A DNA stretch of 64,000 nucleotides. Origin: JAEXZL01 sp049943125 (GTDB taxonomy: Bacteria; Bacillota; Clostridia; Clostridiales; Clostridiaceae). The translations under genes were made by a program, and so were the position numbers. Where the stretch lies: positions 124,001-188,000 of the forward strand of contig NZ_CP188040.1 in NCBI RefSeq assembly GCF_049943125.1, read 5' to 3'. The notes below the pieces were generated by a model. It did not search any database and was not told the origin of the DNA. It saw only the letters and a list, made by a program, of their open reading frames with translations. The stretch's first letter is position 1. Each line of letters starts with the position of its first letter. Below are positions 34,965 through 43,720 of the stretch, piece by piece.

Positions 34965-35060
34965 ATAAAACACCTCTTCCTATATATTACCTTGGCTGTG
35001 ATACGCCTATTTATAAAAAGTAAATTTTGAATAAGTAATTTACAATATAATTATCCTGAA

Positions 35061-35078
35061 GTGTTATTAAAGTAACAA
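35061..35078. promoter_or_regulatory. Candidate Rex operator upstream of rex (autoregulation)
   Basis: GTGTTATTAAAGTAACAA keeps the inner TGTTA-N6-TAACA dyad of the Rex consensus TTGTTAA-N4-TTAACAA. It lies about 100 nt upstream of the rex start. Autoregulation is inferred. Confidence 0.5.
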
Positions 35079-35192
35079 CTATATTGTTAACTCTTCTACA
35101 ATTCTATTTAGTTAATTATATCATAATATTATCAATCACTATAATTATTTACCATATCATTATTAAATTATAACATAAAATCTTTTTTATTA

Positions 35193-35789
35193 TTATTTAT
35201 TTATGAAAAAATTTAACAAAACTTCATCCAGGCCTAAATGCTCTAATAGTATTTTACAAGCAATAACAATTAATAACACCCCACCGAGAATTGTTGCTTT
35301 TTCTTTAACTAAGTTTCCAAGCTTCTCTCCTAGAATAACAGCCAAAAAACTCATGGTAAAGGTTACTAGTCCAATGATAACTGCAGCCCAGAGGATATTA
35401 ACTTGGAGAAAGGCTAAGGTTATACCTAAGGCTAAAGCATCGATACTGGTTGCAACAGCCAAGGATAGATAAAGCTTTCTGCTGAAGGAGGTTATACATC
35501 CTAACTCTTCATCTTCTTTAAAGGAATCAACAATGAGCTTGCCCCCTAATATAGCAAGGACAGTAAAAGCAATCCAATGATCTATCCCTTCTATGTATGA
35601 AGAAAAGCCTTTACCTAATATCCATCCTATCAGTGGCATTAACCCTTGGAAAACCCCAAAATACAGACCAGATTTTAATGCAGTCTCACTCCTACTTTCC
35701 CTACAGCTCTTAAGACCTAATGAAATTGCTACTGCCGAAGCATCGGTAGCTAACCCTAATGAAATAACTAAAAGACTTCCTATCCCCAC
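35193..35789 (-). CDS. mntP: Manganese efflux pump MntP
   Basis: A 198-residue membrane protein with six helices in two homologous halves. The paired motifs are GLATDASAVAISLGL (first half) and AVATSIDALALGITLAF (second half); the intramembrane Asp residues are typical of MntP/DUF204. It exports excess Mn2+. The GTG start follows GGGGGGATTATC. It lies directly behind a yybP-ykoY manganese riboswitch, which agrees with the function. Monocistronic. Confidence 0.96.
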   Translation of the reverse strand: MGIGSLLVISLGLATDASAVAISLGLKSCRESRSETALKSGLYFGVFQGLMPLIGWILGKGFSSYIEGIDHWIAFTVLAILGGKLIVDSFKEDEELGCITSFSRKLYLSLAVATSIDALALGITLAFLQVNILWAAVIIGLVTFTMSFLAVILGEKLGNLVKEKATILGGVLLIVIACKILLEHLGLDEVLLNFFINK

Positions 35790-35813
35790 GATAATCCCCC
35801 CAAATAGTTAATA

Positions 35814-35863
35814 CGAAAAAGAGACTTATGTATAACGCAACCCTTCGTTATACATAAGTCTCG
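35814..35863 (-). terminator. Riboswitch-controlled terminator before mntP
   Basis: Perfect 16-bp minus-strand stem (35846-35861 with 35822-35837), 8-nt loop, followed by CTTTTTC. Its upstream arm overlaps the 3' P1 strand and GCGAGAC of the manganese aptamer. Mn2+-bound aptamer and terminator are therefore mutually exclusive, giving an ON switch. Confidence 0.92.
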
Positions 35864-35945
35864 CTTTAAATACAAAGCCAGATGTAAACATCAGCATGTT
35901 GACTCTGCAACAGGTGTAAACACCTGTAAGCTACTCCCTTATGCC
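35852..35945 (-). promoter_or_regulatory. yybP-ykoY manganese riboswitch
   Basis: Minus-strand RNA with P1 pairing CATAAG to CTTATG. It has the class-defining GGGAGTAGC after P1 and GCGAGAC before the closing strand, plus two helical arms (CAGGTGTTTACACCTG, and a GATG/CATC helix). The second, metal-binding internal loop region is present. It lies between the promoter region and mntP. The class senses Mn2+ (established); turning on mntP under excess manganese is the expected outcome. Confidence 0.92.
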
Positions 35946-36034
35946 TGAAAGTATCTCAACCTCTATTATTATAATTAAGGTCTTTTTTCCTGTCAACAAC
36001 TAATTTCTAAATAAATTTATATATTTTGTAGCCA

Positions 36035-37105
36035 TCATATATATCTTTTATATTCTGAAAGCTCGCTCAATTCATTGATTAAATGCTTAATTTCCTGATC
36101 CTTACCTTTATCCATAATGAGTATTACATCTCGCGCATTTACAATCACCAGATCCTTTATACCAAATCCAATAATCAAATTCTCCTTAGACCCAAAGACA
36201 TAGCAATTTTCACTCTGATCTAAAAATACATTATCCCAAACATAATTCCCCTTCTGCCTGTTTAAAAATTTGCTTAGGGCTGAAAAGCTTCCTATATCAT
36301 CCCAAATAAAATCTCCCTTAATTACAAAAGCCTTTCTGGTTTTCTGCATTATACCAAAATCAATAGATATCCCATCAATAAGCCTATACTGCTCATCTAT
36401 AGTCTGTTTTTCTAAGGGGGTGTCTATATTTTGATATATCTCCAGAAGACTTTTATATATCTTAGGAAGATATTTTTCAAATTCTCGAAGGATTACATCT
36501 GCTCTAAAGATAAACATACCACTGTTCCATAGATAGGTACCCTTTATCAAAAAATCCTTGGCTACTTCTAAATTTGGCTTCTCAGTAAAACGTGCCACTC
36601 TATAGGTAGCAATATTCCCCTGAACCCTTTCACCCATTTCTATATAGCCATAGCCTGTTTCCGGAGAGGATGGCTCTATGCCCAAGGTCACAATCCCCCT
36701 CCTTCTATCTGCAATTTCAACTCCCTGGAGCAGGGTATCTGAATATATTTTTTCCCCCTCAATATAATGATCCGAGGGGAGCACCATGAGAACTGCATCC
36801 TTATCCTTTTTTAGAAGCTTACAGGCAGAAAGACCTATACAGGTGGCGGTTTCTTTATTAGCGGGTTCAACAAATATATTACCCTCAGGTATAGAAGGCA
36901 GCTCTTCTTTAATCTTCTCTACATAATCCTTATTGGTGACTATATAAATATTATTCTTTTCTACTAACGTCTCAATCCTTTCTACGGTATTTACCAAAAA
37001 ACTTTTATTATTTACCAGCTTTAAAAATTGCTTAGGGGTATCGCTTCTTGATAAAGGATATAACCGAGTCCCTTTTCCTCCAGCTAGTATCAAAGCATAC
37101 AGCAA
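36035..37105 (-). CDS. manC: Mannose-1-phosphate guanylyltransferase (single domain)
   Basis: A 356-residue nucleotidyltransferase making GDP-mannose from GTP and mannose-1-phosphate. It has LILAGGKGTRLYPLSRSDTP at the N-terminus, VLPSDHYIEG, GIEPSSPETGYGYIEMG, FTEKP and the LWNSGMFIFRAD segment. The left-handed beta-helix region is followed directly by the stop, so the phosphomannose-isomerase domain of bifunctional ManC/AlgA enzymes is absent. The start is TTG at 37105 with GGAGTG 7 nt upstream; no ATG fits the conserved N-terminus. It stands alone; GDP-mannose would feed surface glycan synthesis. Confidence 0.93.
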   Translation of the reverse strand: MLYALILAGGKGTRLYPLSRSDTPKQFLKLVNNKSFLVNTVERIETLVEKNNIYIVTNKDYVEKIKEELPSIPEGNIFVEPANKETATCIGLSACKLLKKDKDAVLMVLPSDHYIEGEKIYSDTLLQGVEIADRRRGIVTLGIEPSSPETGYGYIEMGERVQGNIATYRVARFTEKPNLEVAKDFLIKGTYLWNSGMFIFRADVILREFEKYLPKIYKSLLEIYQNIDTPLEKQTIDEQYRLIDGISIDFGIMQKTRKAFVIKGDFIWDDIGSFSALSKFLNRQKGNYVWDNVFLDQSENCYVFGSKENLIIGFGIKDLVIVNARDVILIMDKGKDQEIKHLINELSELSEYKRYI

Positions 37106-37288
37106 AGAACTTCACTCCACAAAATACTATGGTCTATAATATGCCTATTTCCCTTTTTCGGTGAGTAATCCAATGTTCTTTCACTAATATACATTGATAG
37201 TATACAAAATAAATACTTTTATGTTAAAATTAACCTTATGTATATACAGACCTAATACTATCGGGGTGATTTTTATGGGGTGGGTAAT

Positions 37289-40216
37289 ATGAGATTAAAG
37301 TTAATTAGATATAGGAAGCATATTTTTTTCTTTTTATCATCAACAATAGTACTGTTATTTATGTCCTTTATCTTAGACAATCTTAATGGAACAGGTGCAG
37401 ATTTAAGCAACTCTTCCTCCTACGAAATATTAGTAGGAGGAAAATATTATCAGTTGTATAGAGATACCTTAGGACTTATAGGTAAATTTATACCATTGGA
37501 TATACACCTGATTACTGCTGATGATCCAATCTTAATGCTACTTTTCGGCCTGATTTTAGGCAGCTCAATGATGCATATTATTTATCATCTAACTATATAT
37601 AAAAAAAGAAGGATTGAGAAGAATTCTTTATACCTTGGCTTATTCTCTATGATTATAATAATGAGATTTTTTATGACAGGACAGGTTGTTTTCGATAATA
37701 TATTGAGGGTATTCCACTGGAGAACAAATGTTATTTTGTACTGCCTTACAGCTTTTACTCACATAAGCTTTTTTATTATGTATATAAACGAACTATATCC
37801 TAGGCTGTTATCTAAGAAACTCATTAGGTTTAACAGACTTTTTCTATGGATATATAGCTGTTTAATAATTATTTCTCCTATAAAATTCTATTCATATTTG
37901 TTTATTTCCTATTTGCTTATTACTATTCTTACTCTTTCTGTTATTGCTTTCAGGGCTATTATATCCTCCTTCAAAGAAAAGAATAACCTTTATCCAGGAG
38001 CTATCTCTTTAATATTCCTCACCACAGCCGTTGCTGATATTGTATCTAAATATTTTTATAATTATAGTAGCTATTTTATGTATTTAGCTATCCTTATATT
38101 TTTACTAAGTGTAACCTATCTAATGGCTGTTAGAAACATAGAAAGCTCAAAAAATAACGAAAGACTTGGAGAACAGCTTAAAAGAAACAACCTTTTAAAG
38201 GATGAGTTTTTAAGCCATATAGCAAAGGAGTTGAAGTCTCCCATGATCAGCATTATAGGACTTACAGAAGCCATAGTATCCGATAGCACTCCTTTGAGCT
38301 CCGAACAGCTTCTTAATACAAGACTTATAAATTATAGTGCCATTCAGCTATCTCATCTTATAGATGAGCTTTCCGATTATTCAAGGCTGAATAATGACGG
38401 AATAATTCTTGATAAGAATTCTGTTAATATAAAGCAGCTTTTAGATATAATTATTCTCATTGAAGAAAGCTCCTTAGAGGATAAGAAAGTAAATATAATA
38501 AACAATCTTCCCGACGGCTTCCCAATGGTCCACGGGGATATAAATAGACTTCAACAGATTTTTACCAATATAATTGAAGCATCTATAAAGACTCTTTCCA
38601 CTGGAACTGTTACCATCTCAGGAAAAGAAAAAGAAGAAATAATAGAGATAATTATAGAGGACACTGGAAGCGGACTTCCTTTTTGGAAGCTTAATAACTT
38701 ATTTAATTTGTACAGCATTAAAGATAAAGAGGACGCTGCCTTTTCAAACTTAAGCCTCCATCTCACTAAGAAGCTAATAGAGCTTCATGAAGGTACTATA
38801 GAGGTTTTTTCTACCCTTGGAAATGGAACTTCCTTCACCCTTACCCTTCCTAAAGCGGCGGATAAACCTGAAGGTTCTCCATCCTCTAACAGCGCTGCCT
38901 TTCAGTCTCTAATAGAAAGCTATGTTGTAATGGAAGAAGCAGCAATTTCTTTTGAAAGCACTAATATAAGCCATAAAATACTCATAATAGATAATGACAT
39001 AGCTGCTGGGAGGTTGATAGAAAATCATCTTGCAGCGGAAGGCTACCACGTTATAAGCGTATCTAAGGGAAGAGAAGCAATGAGCATAATAGATAATATA
39101 GAAGATATAGATTTAGTATTAATCAATCTATTTATTCCTGATATTTCTGGAATTGACCTATGTACCTATATAAGAGAAGTAAAATCCCCTAACGAGCTTC
39201 CTATTTTAATGCTCACCTCCAGTATAAAATCAGAGGAGCTTATATTATCCTTCCAGGCAGGAGCCAATGATTATTTAATCAAGCCTGCAGAAAAAACTGA
39301 GCTTTTAGCTAGAGTAAGAACCCTTCTTTCTCTCAAGGAATATTATCGTGAAAATTACGAGCTTAATAACAGAATTAATTCCACTACCAAGAAGATGGCA
39401 GATTTAACTGATGATATTAATAGGGTTATGGAAATGGATATGTTGAAGACAGAATTTTTCTCCAACATTTCCCACGAGCTAAAAACTCCGCTAAATGTAA
39501 TTTGGACCAGCGTACAGCTCCTTAAGAGCTTAAATACCAACGATTCTGGCTTATCAAAATACCTTCCCATCATGAACCAAAACTGCTTAAGACTGATACG
39601 CCTTATTAATAATATAATTGACATTACCAAGATAGATGGAAAATATCTTCAGATGGACATAACCAACGATGACATAGTTTACGTGGTAGAGGAGATTGTA
39701 CAATCAGTAGTGAGCTACGGAGAGACTCAAGGGATAACAATTATTTTTGATACGGAAATTGAGGAAAAGATAATGTCCTTTGACCAGGAAAAGATAGAGA
39801 GGATCATCTTAAATCTTTTGTCTAATGCAATAAAATTCACTCCAAGGGGTGGAACAATAGAAGTGATTATGAGAGAAGTAGAGGATGATATAGAAATTGT
39901 AGTAAAAGATTCTGGTATAGGTATTCCAGAAAATAAACTGGAGGTAATTTTCGATCGCTTTGCCCAGGTTGATAAGTCATTATCGAGAAAAAGAGAAGGC
40001 TCTGGTATAGGCCTTTCACTGGTAAAATCATTAGTAGAGCTCCATGAAGGAACTATTGTAGCAGAAAGCGTATATGGACAGGGATCAAGCTTTATAATAA
40101 ATCTTCCTGCTAGATGTACAGAAATGGAAGAATCATCTCTTTATGACAAGCTTATTCCTACTTCAAATAAAGTCGACAAAATAAATATAGAATTCTCAGA
40201 TATATATTCCTACTAA
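37289..40216 (+). CDS. Multidomain membrane histidine kinase with degenerate first kinase core and receiver
   Basis: About 975 residues (numbering here from a GTG at 37280, 3 residues longer). The N-terminus has about eight membrane helices to residue 285, like a 7TMR-DISM sensor with only about 50 outside residues. A HisKA-like segment follows (FLSHIAKELKSPM), where the phospho-accepting His is Lys316. An ATPase domain keeps DTGSG but lacks the G2 box. A receiver (565-685) has Asn616 in place of the phospho-accepting Asp (DLVLINLFIPD) but keeps Lys668. A coiled coil leads to an intact kinase: His732 in SNISHELKTPL, NLLSNAIKFT, DSGIGIP and GSGIGL. The ATG at 37289 has GGGGTGGG upstream; the 5-codon frame ATG...TGA at 37275 overlaps it. 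No cognate regulator is adjacent. Confidence 0.88.
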   Translation: MRLKLIRYRKHIFFFLSSTIVLLFMSFILDNLNGTGADLSNSSSYEILVGGKYYQLYRDTLGLIGKFIPLDIHLITADDPILMLLFGLILGSSMMHIIYHLTIYKKRRIEKNSLYLGLFSMIIIMRFFMTGQVVFDNILRVFHWRTNVILYCLTAFTHISFFIMYINELYPRLLSKKLIRFNRLFLWIYSCLIIISPIKFYSYLFISYLLITILTLSVIAFRAIISSFKEKNNLYPGAISLIFLTTAVADIVSKYFYNYSSYFMYLAILIFLLSVTYLMAVRNIESSKNNERLGEQLKRNNLLKDEFLSHIAKELKSPMISIIGLTEAIVSDSTPLSSEQLLNTRLINYSAIQLSHLIDELSDYSRLNNDGIILDKNSVNIKQLLDIIILIEESSLEDKKVNIINNLPDGFPMVHGDINRLQQIFTNIIEASIKTLSTGTVTISGKEKEEIIEIIIEDTGSGLPFWKLNNLFNLYSIKDKEDAAFSNLSLHLTKKLIELHEGTIEVFSTLGNGTSFTLTLPKAADKPEGSPSSNSAAFQSLIESYVVMEEAAISFESTNISHKILIIDNDIAAGRLIENHLAAEGYHVISVSKGREAMSIIDNIEDIDLVLINLFIPDISGIDLCTYIREVKSPNELPILMLTSSIKSEELILSFQAGANDYLIKPAEKTELLARVRTLLSLKEYYRENYELNNRINSTTKKMADLTDDINRVMEMDMLKTEFFSNISHELKTPLNVIWTSVQLLKSLNTNDSGLSKYLPIMNQNCLRLIRLINNIIDITKIDGKYLQMDITNDDIVYVVEEIVQSVVSYGETQGITIIFDTEIEEKIMSFDQEKIERIILNLLSNAIKFTPRGGTIEVIMREVEDDIEIVVKDSGIGIPENKLEVIFDRFAQVDKSLSRKREGSGIGLSLVKSLVELHEGTIVAESVYGQGSSFIINLPARCTEMEESSLYDKLIPTSNKVDKINIEFSDIYSY

Positions 40217-40253
40217 GAATAAAATATCCTATAAGGAGAAGTATTAGCTGCAA

Positions 40254-40308
40254 AAATAAGACCAAGGCTCCTTAGGAGTAAAACTCACAAGCAGCCTTGG
40301 TCTTATTT
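40254..40308. terminator. Bidirectional terminator between convergent kinase and ALDH genes
   Basis: Perfect 16-bp stem (40254-40269 with 40293-40308) with a 23-nt loop. It is A-rich on the left and T-rich on the right, serving genes that converge on it. Confidence 0.8.
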
Positions 40309-40325
40309 ATATATATTATATTAGC

Positions 40326-41759
40326 TTATTTAAATATCTTCTTATACAGCTTTATTTTATCCTTATATGGAGGGTATTTCAGCTTAAGATCAAAGATATT
40401 GCTCTGTTTAACTATTCCCCTCTCATGGGTGAAGGTTTTGAAGCTATATTCTCCATGATAGCTTCCCATTCCACTGTTTCCTACCCCTCCAAAGGGAAGT
40501 TTGTTAGAAGCAACATGCATTATGGTATCATTTATACAGCCTCCCCCTGAGGAGGTTTCTCTGAGAACCCTCTCAGCATTTCCATCCTCATTAGTGAAGA
40601 AGTATAAGGCTAAGGGTTTTTCTCTGGAGTTTATAAAGGCAATGGCTTCCTCCAGGGTATTATACTCTATCACAGGAAGTATAGGACCAAAAATCTCCTC
40701 TGTCATCACCTCAGCAGTTCTATATGAAGCCGACTTCCCTTCAGATGCTACAGCTACATCTGACATAACTTCAGAATATACTGCTACGTCTGTTAACACT
40801 GTAGGGGCTATGTAGAGCTTCTCACGATTGTAATTACCTCCCATAGCTATGTTTCCCTGTGAAAGATAGCCCACAAGTGTATCAAACTGCCTTTCATCGA
40901 TTATCTTTGGATAATCAGGACTAATCATTGGGTCACTGCCATAAAATTCTTCCGTAAATTCTCTTAAATAACCTATAAATTCATCCTTATGCTCCGGTGG
41001 CACTAGTACATAGTCCGGCGCTATACAGGTTTGTCCTGCATTTATAAATTTCCCCCAGGCTATTCTCTTGGCAGCTTTTTTTAGATCGCAGTTTTTATCT
41101 ATAAGAGCTGGGCTCTTCCCCCCAAGCTCTAGGGTTACAGGAGTAAGATGCTTAGATGCTGCCTCCATTATCACCTTTCCTACAGCAACGCTTCCTGTGA
41201 AGAAGATATAATCATACCTTTCCTTCAAAATCGCTGTCATCTCTTCTCTACCACCAAAGGGTTCTATCACTTTAACATACTCCTCAGAAAAGGCCTCTTC
41301 AACTATCTTCATTATGCATAGAGTTGTAGCCTTGGAGGACTTTGAAGGCTTAATTAAAGCACAATTTCCCGCAGCGATGGCGCCTATCAGAGGAGAAATA
41401 TTTAGCTGAAAAGGATAATTAAAGGGACCAATTATTAAAACCACTCCATAAGGCTCCTTATAGATATAGCTTTTTGCAGGCCAGCTATATATAGGAGTCC
41501 TGACTCTTTTAGGCTTTGCTAGGGCCTTTAGATGTTTTCTAAAATAATCTATCTCCTCATAGCATAAGCCCAGTTCTGTGGTCATGGTTTCAGCCTCGGG
41601 CTTGTTCAAATCCTTTCTGAGAGCCTCAAATACCTCATCCTCATGATTTTTAATTGCCCTTTTGAGCCTAGTAAGCATTTCCAGTCTGAAAGAGATATCC
41701 TTTGTTTTTCCTGTATTAAAATACTCTTTTTGTTTATTTATTATATCCTTTATATTCAT
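40326..41759 (-). CDS. Aldehyde dehydrogenase (class 3 type, NAD(P)+)
   Basis: A 477-residue aldehyde dehydrogenase of the short class-3/YwdH-like group. The catalytic Cys lies in FINAGQTCIAPDYVL, the general-base Glu in TLELGGKSPALID, and the NAD-binding Gly motif in FFTGSVAVGKVIME. The C-terminus is hydrophobic/basic (LKYPPYKDKIKLYKKIFK), as in membrane-associated members that oxidise long-chain aldehydes. The ATG at 41757-41759 follows AAGGAGATACTTTT; the longer frame starts with TTG. Monocistronic; the substrate is not determined by sequence. Confidence 0.9.
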   Translation of the reverse strand: MNIKDIINKQKEYFNTGKTKDISFRLEMLTRLKRAIKNHEDEVFEALRKDLNKPEAETMTTELGLCYEEIDYFRKHLKALAKPKRVRTPIYSWPAKSYIYKEPYGVVLIIGPFNYPFQLNISPLIGAIAAGNCALIKPSKSSKATTLCIMKIVEEAFSEEYVKVIEPFGGREEMTAILKERYDYIFFTGSVAVGKVIMEAASKHLTPVTLELGGKSPALIDKNCDLKKAAKRIAWGKFINAGQTCIAPDYVLVPPEHKDEFIGYLREFTEEFYGSDPMISPDYPKIIDERQFDTLVGYLSQGNIAMGGNYNREKLYIAPTVLTDVAVYSEVMSDVAVASEGKSASYRTAEVMTEEIFGPILPVIEYNTLEEAIAFINSREKPLALYFFTNEDGNAERVLRETSSGGGCINDTIMHVASNKLPFGGVGNSGMGSYHGEYSFKTFTHERGIVKQSNIFDLKLKYPPYKDKIKLYKKIFK

Positions 41760-41831
41760 AAAAGTATCTCCTTGTGGCAAATAAATTCTAATGATAATTT
41801 ACTTTCATATGGATAATATATCATTAAAAAA

Positions 41832-41862
41832 CCCATATAAAAAGGAGAATTAACTATTCTCC
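41832..41862 (-). terminator. Terminator after the RsiV-like gene
   Basis: Minus-strand stem GGAGAA/TTCTCC (41857-41862 with 41844-41849) with a 7-nt loop, followed by TTTTTAT, just after the stop at 41870. Confidence 0.72.
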
Positions 41863-41869
41863 CTAATTT

Positions 41870-42586
41870 TCATTGTATGTTTATATTTAAGCCTTCTCTA
41901 ATAATACTATAAGGTATTAAAAATTCAGGATTACCTGCGGCATAAGGAGCAATTTCATAGTTTTGAAAATAAATAGTTATACCTTCTCTTCCAATATAAA
42001 AGTTTTGATTTTCCGTTATCCCCTGAAAGGCATCAGGAAAGTATTCTTCAGGCTTTTGTGCTATGGCCTCTTTAATAAATTTATTAATTACCTCCTGATA
42101 ATTGTACCCTTCTTTGAAAATATCCTTAAGCTCTAATCTATTCCCAGAGACTAAATCATAGTTATGAGAAATCACCTGTGAAATTCCATGTGCTCCTCCA
42201 GTGTATTGATAGTAAGTGATTGTGAGGCTTAGGTAGTCTTTGAGATTATGAACCTCAAATAAGCTTTTAGCTTCGTAAGGAGACACCTGAACTCCAGCCT
42301 TAGTAAGCTCCTCATAGGCTCTTTTAGCCTCTAACTCTACCTGATTTCTGAAGCTCAGTGCCTCTTCCTTAAAGCCTTTGTTAATTTTATTTGCTAGCTC
42401 ATTATTTCCTGGAATTTTTACTACAGGAATATTTAATTGACTTTTCAAATAAGGTATTTTCTTTTCAAGGACTTCCGTCTCTACTTGACTCACTAAACAC
42501 CTTTTCTTAGGGGAAGCTTCAGAAAAACTGAAGCCAAGGAAGAGCATACTAAAAACCAAAGATAATATAATCATAAATCTTTTCAT
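41870..42586 (-). CDS. Secreted DUF4163/DUF3298 (RsiV/PdaC-like) protein
   Basis: A 238-residue exported protein. The signal peptide is MKRFMIILSLVFSMLFLGFS with a probable cut near SEAS. The mature part has the DUF4163 segment (VPYLK-like IPYLKSQLNIPVVKIPG) and the C-terminal DUF3298 segment (YYQYTGGAHGISQVISHNYD ... GREGITIYFQNYEIAPYAAG). This fold occurs in the lysozyme-sensing part of the anti-sigma factor RsiV and in the polysaccharide deacetylase PdaC. Here it stands alone without an anti-sigma or deacetylase domain, so a binding role at the envelope is a guess. The ATG follows AGGGGTGTTCCG. Confidence 0.85.
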   Translation of the reverse strand: MKRFMIILSLVFSMLFLGFSFSEASPKKRCLVSQVETEVLEKKIPYLKSQLNIPVVKIPGNNELANKINKGFKEEALSFRNQVELEAKRAYEELTKAGVQVSPYEAKSLFEVHNLKDYLSLTITYYQYTGGAHGISQVISHNYDLVSGNRLELKDIFKEGYNYQEVINKFIKEAIAQKPEEYFPDAFQGITENQNFYIGREGITIYFQNYEIAPYAAGNPEFLIPYSIIREGLNINIQ

Positions 42587-42703
42587 CGGAACACCCCTTT
42601 ATATGCTATAGTTTTTATTATCGGAAAATCTCACTCTTTATATGTAAAAAAGATCGAATAAGTCTTATAATATATTTAGGGATTTAATTTTGAGGGGGAA
42701 CCT

Positions 42704-43702
42704 ATGAACTATGACTTTATATTAAACAAAAATAAATATGCTTTTTCCTATAACAATGTTATAGAGGTTGTGAGTGAAAAGCTAAGGGAAGGAAGAGGAA
42801 AGGAAATAACCCTATTTATTCGAGAGCTAAAGCTCTATGGGGTTGTCCTTAAGGATTTAACCTCATTGCTTCCAAGCCTTAAGGAAAAGAATCAGCTATT
42901 AAATATAGCTATTAATATAAATAACTCTCCTGTACTTAGCAAGGAGTTTTTCAGTATACGAAGAATTAATATCAACAAGCTCGCAAAGATCGCTGGCTAT
43001 TCTAAAAGATATTTAGAAAAATGGAGCAGCTATATAATAGCTTACACTATTATTGCAGGTAATGAGGCTTACAAAGGTCTTCAGGATTATTTAAGCATTG
43101 CTGAGGCTAACGAAACTGTTTTAGACACCAAAGCCCTTACCATAGCAGGTGAAATAAGAGGACTTGTCCTTTCTGAAAGCAAAGGAAGCAGTATTATACT
43201 AACCTCCTATGGGGAGTTTATAAATATAAAACCTACGGATAAGACTCCAATAGGAGCTATAGCTGTAGGTACTAAGAAAAAGACTCTATCAGATTATAAA
43301 GGCTTAATAGCTTTGATTATTTTAGCATTAACTGTTGCTGCAATATCCTTTACTATTTATTACAGCATTCCTAAAAGCACCATTGTCATTGAACATAACA
43401 GCAAATACACCATCACCGTTAATAAACTCAATAGAATTATTGAAACTACAGCTCCTAATCAAAAGCTAAGAGGAATAATTTCCTCCGTTCATTTAAAGAA
43501 TAAAAGTATAGATAAAGGTCTTATAAGCTTTTTTGAGGTTTTAGAGAAAAATGAGCTATTAAGCTCCGATAAAGAAATGACTATAATTATTTCTGGTGAA
43601 GAATTAGAATATGGCACTCTCAACGAAAGCAGAAACTATTTAAAAGAGAAAAAAATACCCACAAGCATAAACAACGCAGGTAAGGAATACAAAAACAAAT
43701 AA
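42704..43702 (+). CDS. Putative SigI C-terminal domain fused to an RsgI-type transmembrane anti-sigma factor
   Basis: A 332-residue protein. Residues about 33-131 resemble the C-terminal half of sigma factor SigI (ITLFIRELKLYGVVLKDL; helix-turn-helix INKLAKIAGYSKRYLEKW; then SSYIIAYTIIAGNEAYKGL). The sigma region 2 needed to bind core polymerase and the -10 element is missing; only about 30 unrelated residues precede. Residues about 146-178 match the RsgI N-terminal domain (GEIRGLVLSESKGSSIILTS). A membrane helix spans 200-221. The outside part (STIVIEHNSKYTITVNKLNR) matches the conserved RsgI ectodomain. No sensor such as a carbohydrate module is attached. The domain assignments rest on my pattern recognition. 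It lies 18 nt before rluF, and the ATG follows GAGGGGGA. Confidence 0.7.
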   Translation: MNYDFILNKNKYAFSYNNVIEVVSEKLREGRGKEITLFIRELKLYGVVLKDLTSLLPSLKEKNQLLNIAININNSPVLSKEFFSIRRININKLAKIAGYSKRYLEKWSSYIIAYTIIAGNEAYKGLQDYLSIAEANETVLDTKALTIAGEIRGLVLSESKGSSIILTSYGEFINIKPTDKTPIGAIAVGTKKKTLSDYKGLIALIILALTVAAISFTIYYSIPKSTIVIEHNSKYTITVNKLNRIIETTAPNQKLRGIISSVHLKNKSIDKGLISFFEVLEKNELLSSDKEMTIIISGEELEYGTLNESRNYLKEKKIPTSINNAGKEYKNK

Positions 43703-43720
43703 GCAGGAAGGAAAGAATTC

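Noticed and set aside
37275..37292. Five-codon leader frame (ATG…TGA) overlapping the kinase start as an attenuator
   Set aside because: It has a ribosome-binding site (GGGGTGAT), but nothing else suggests regulation. It is mentioned only in the kinase entry.
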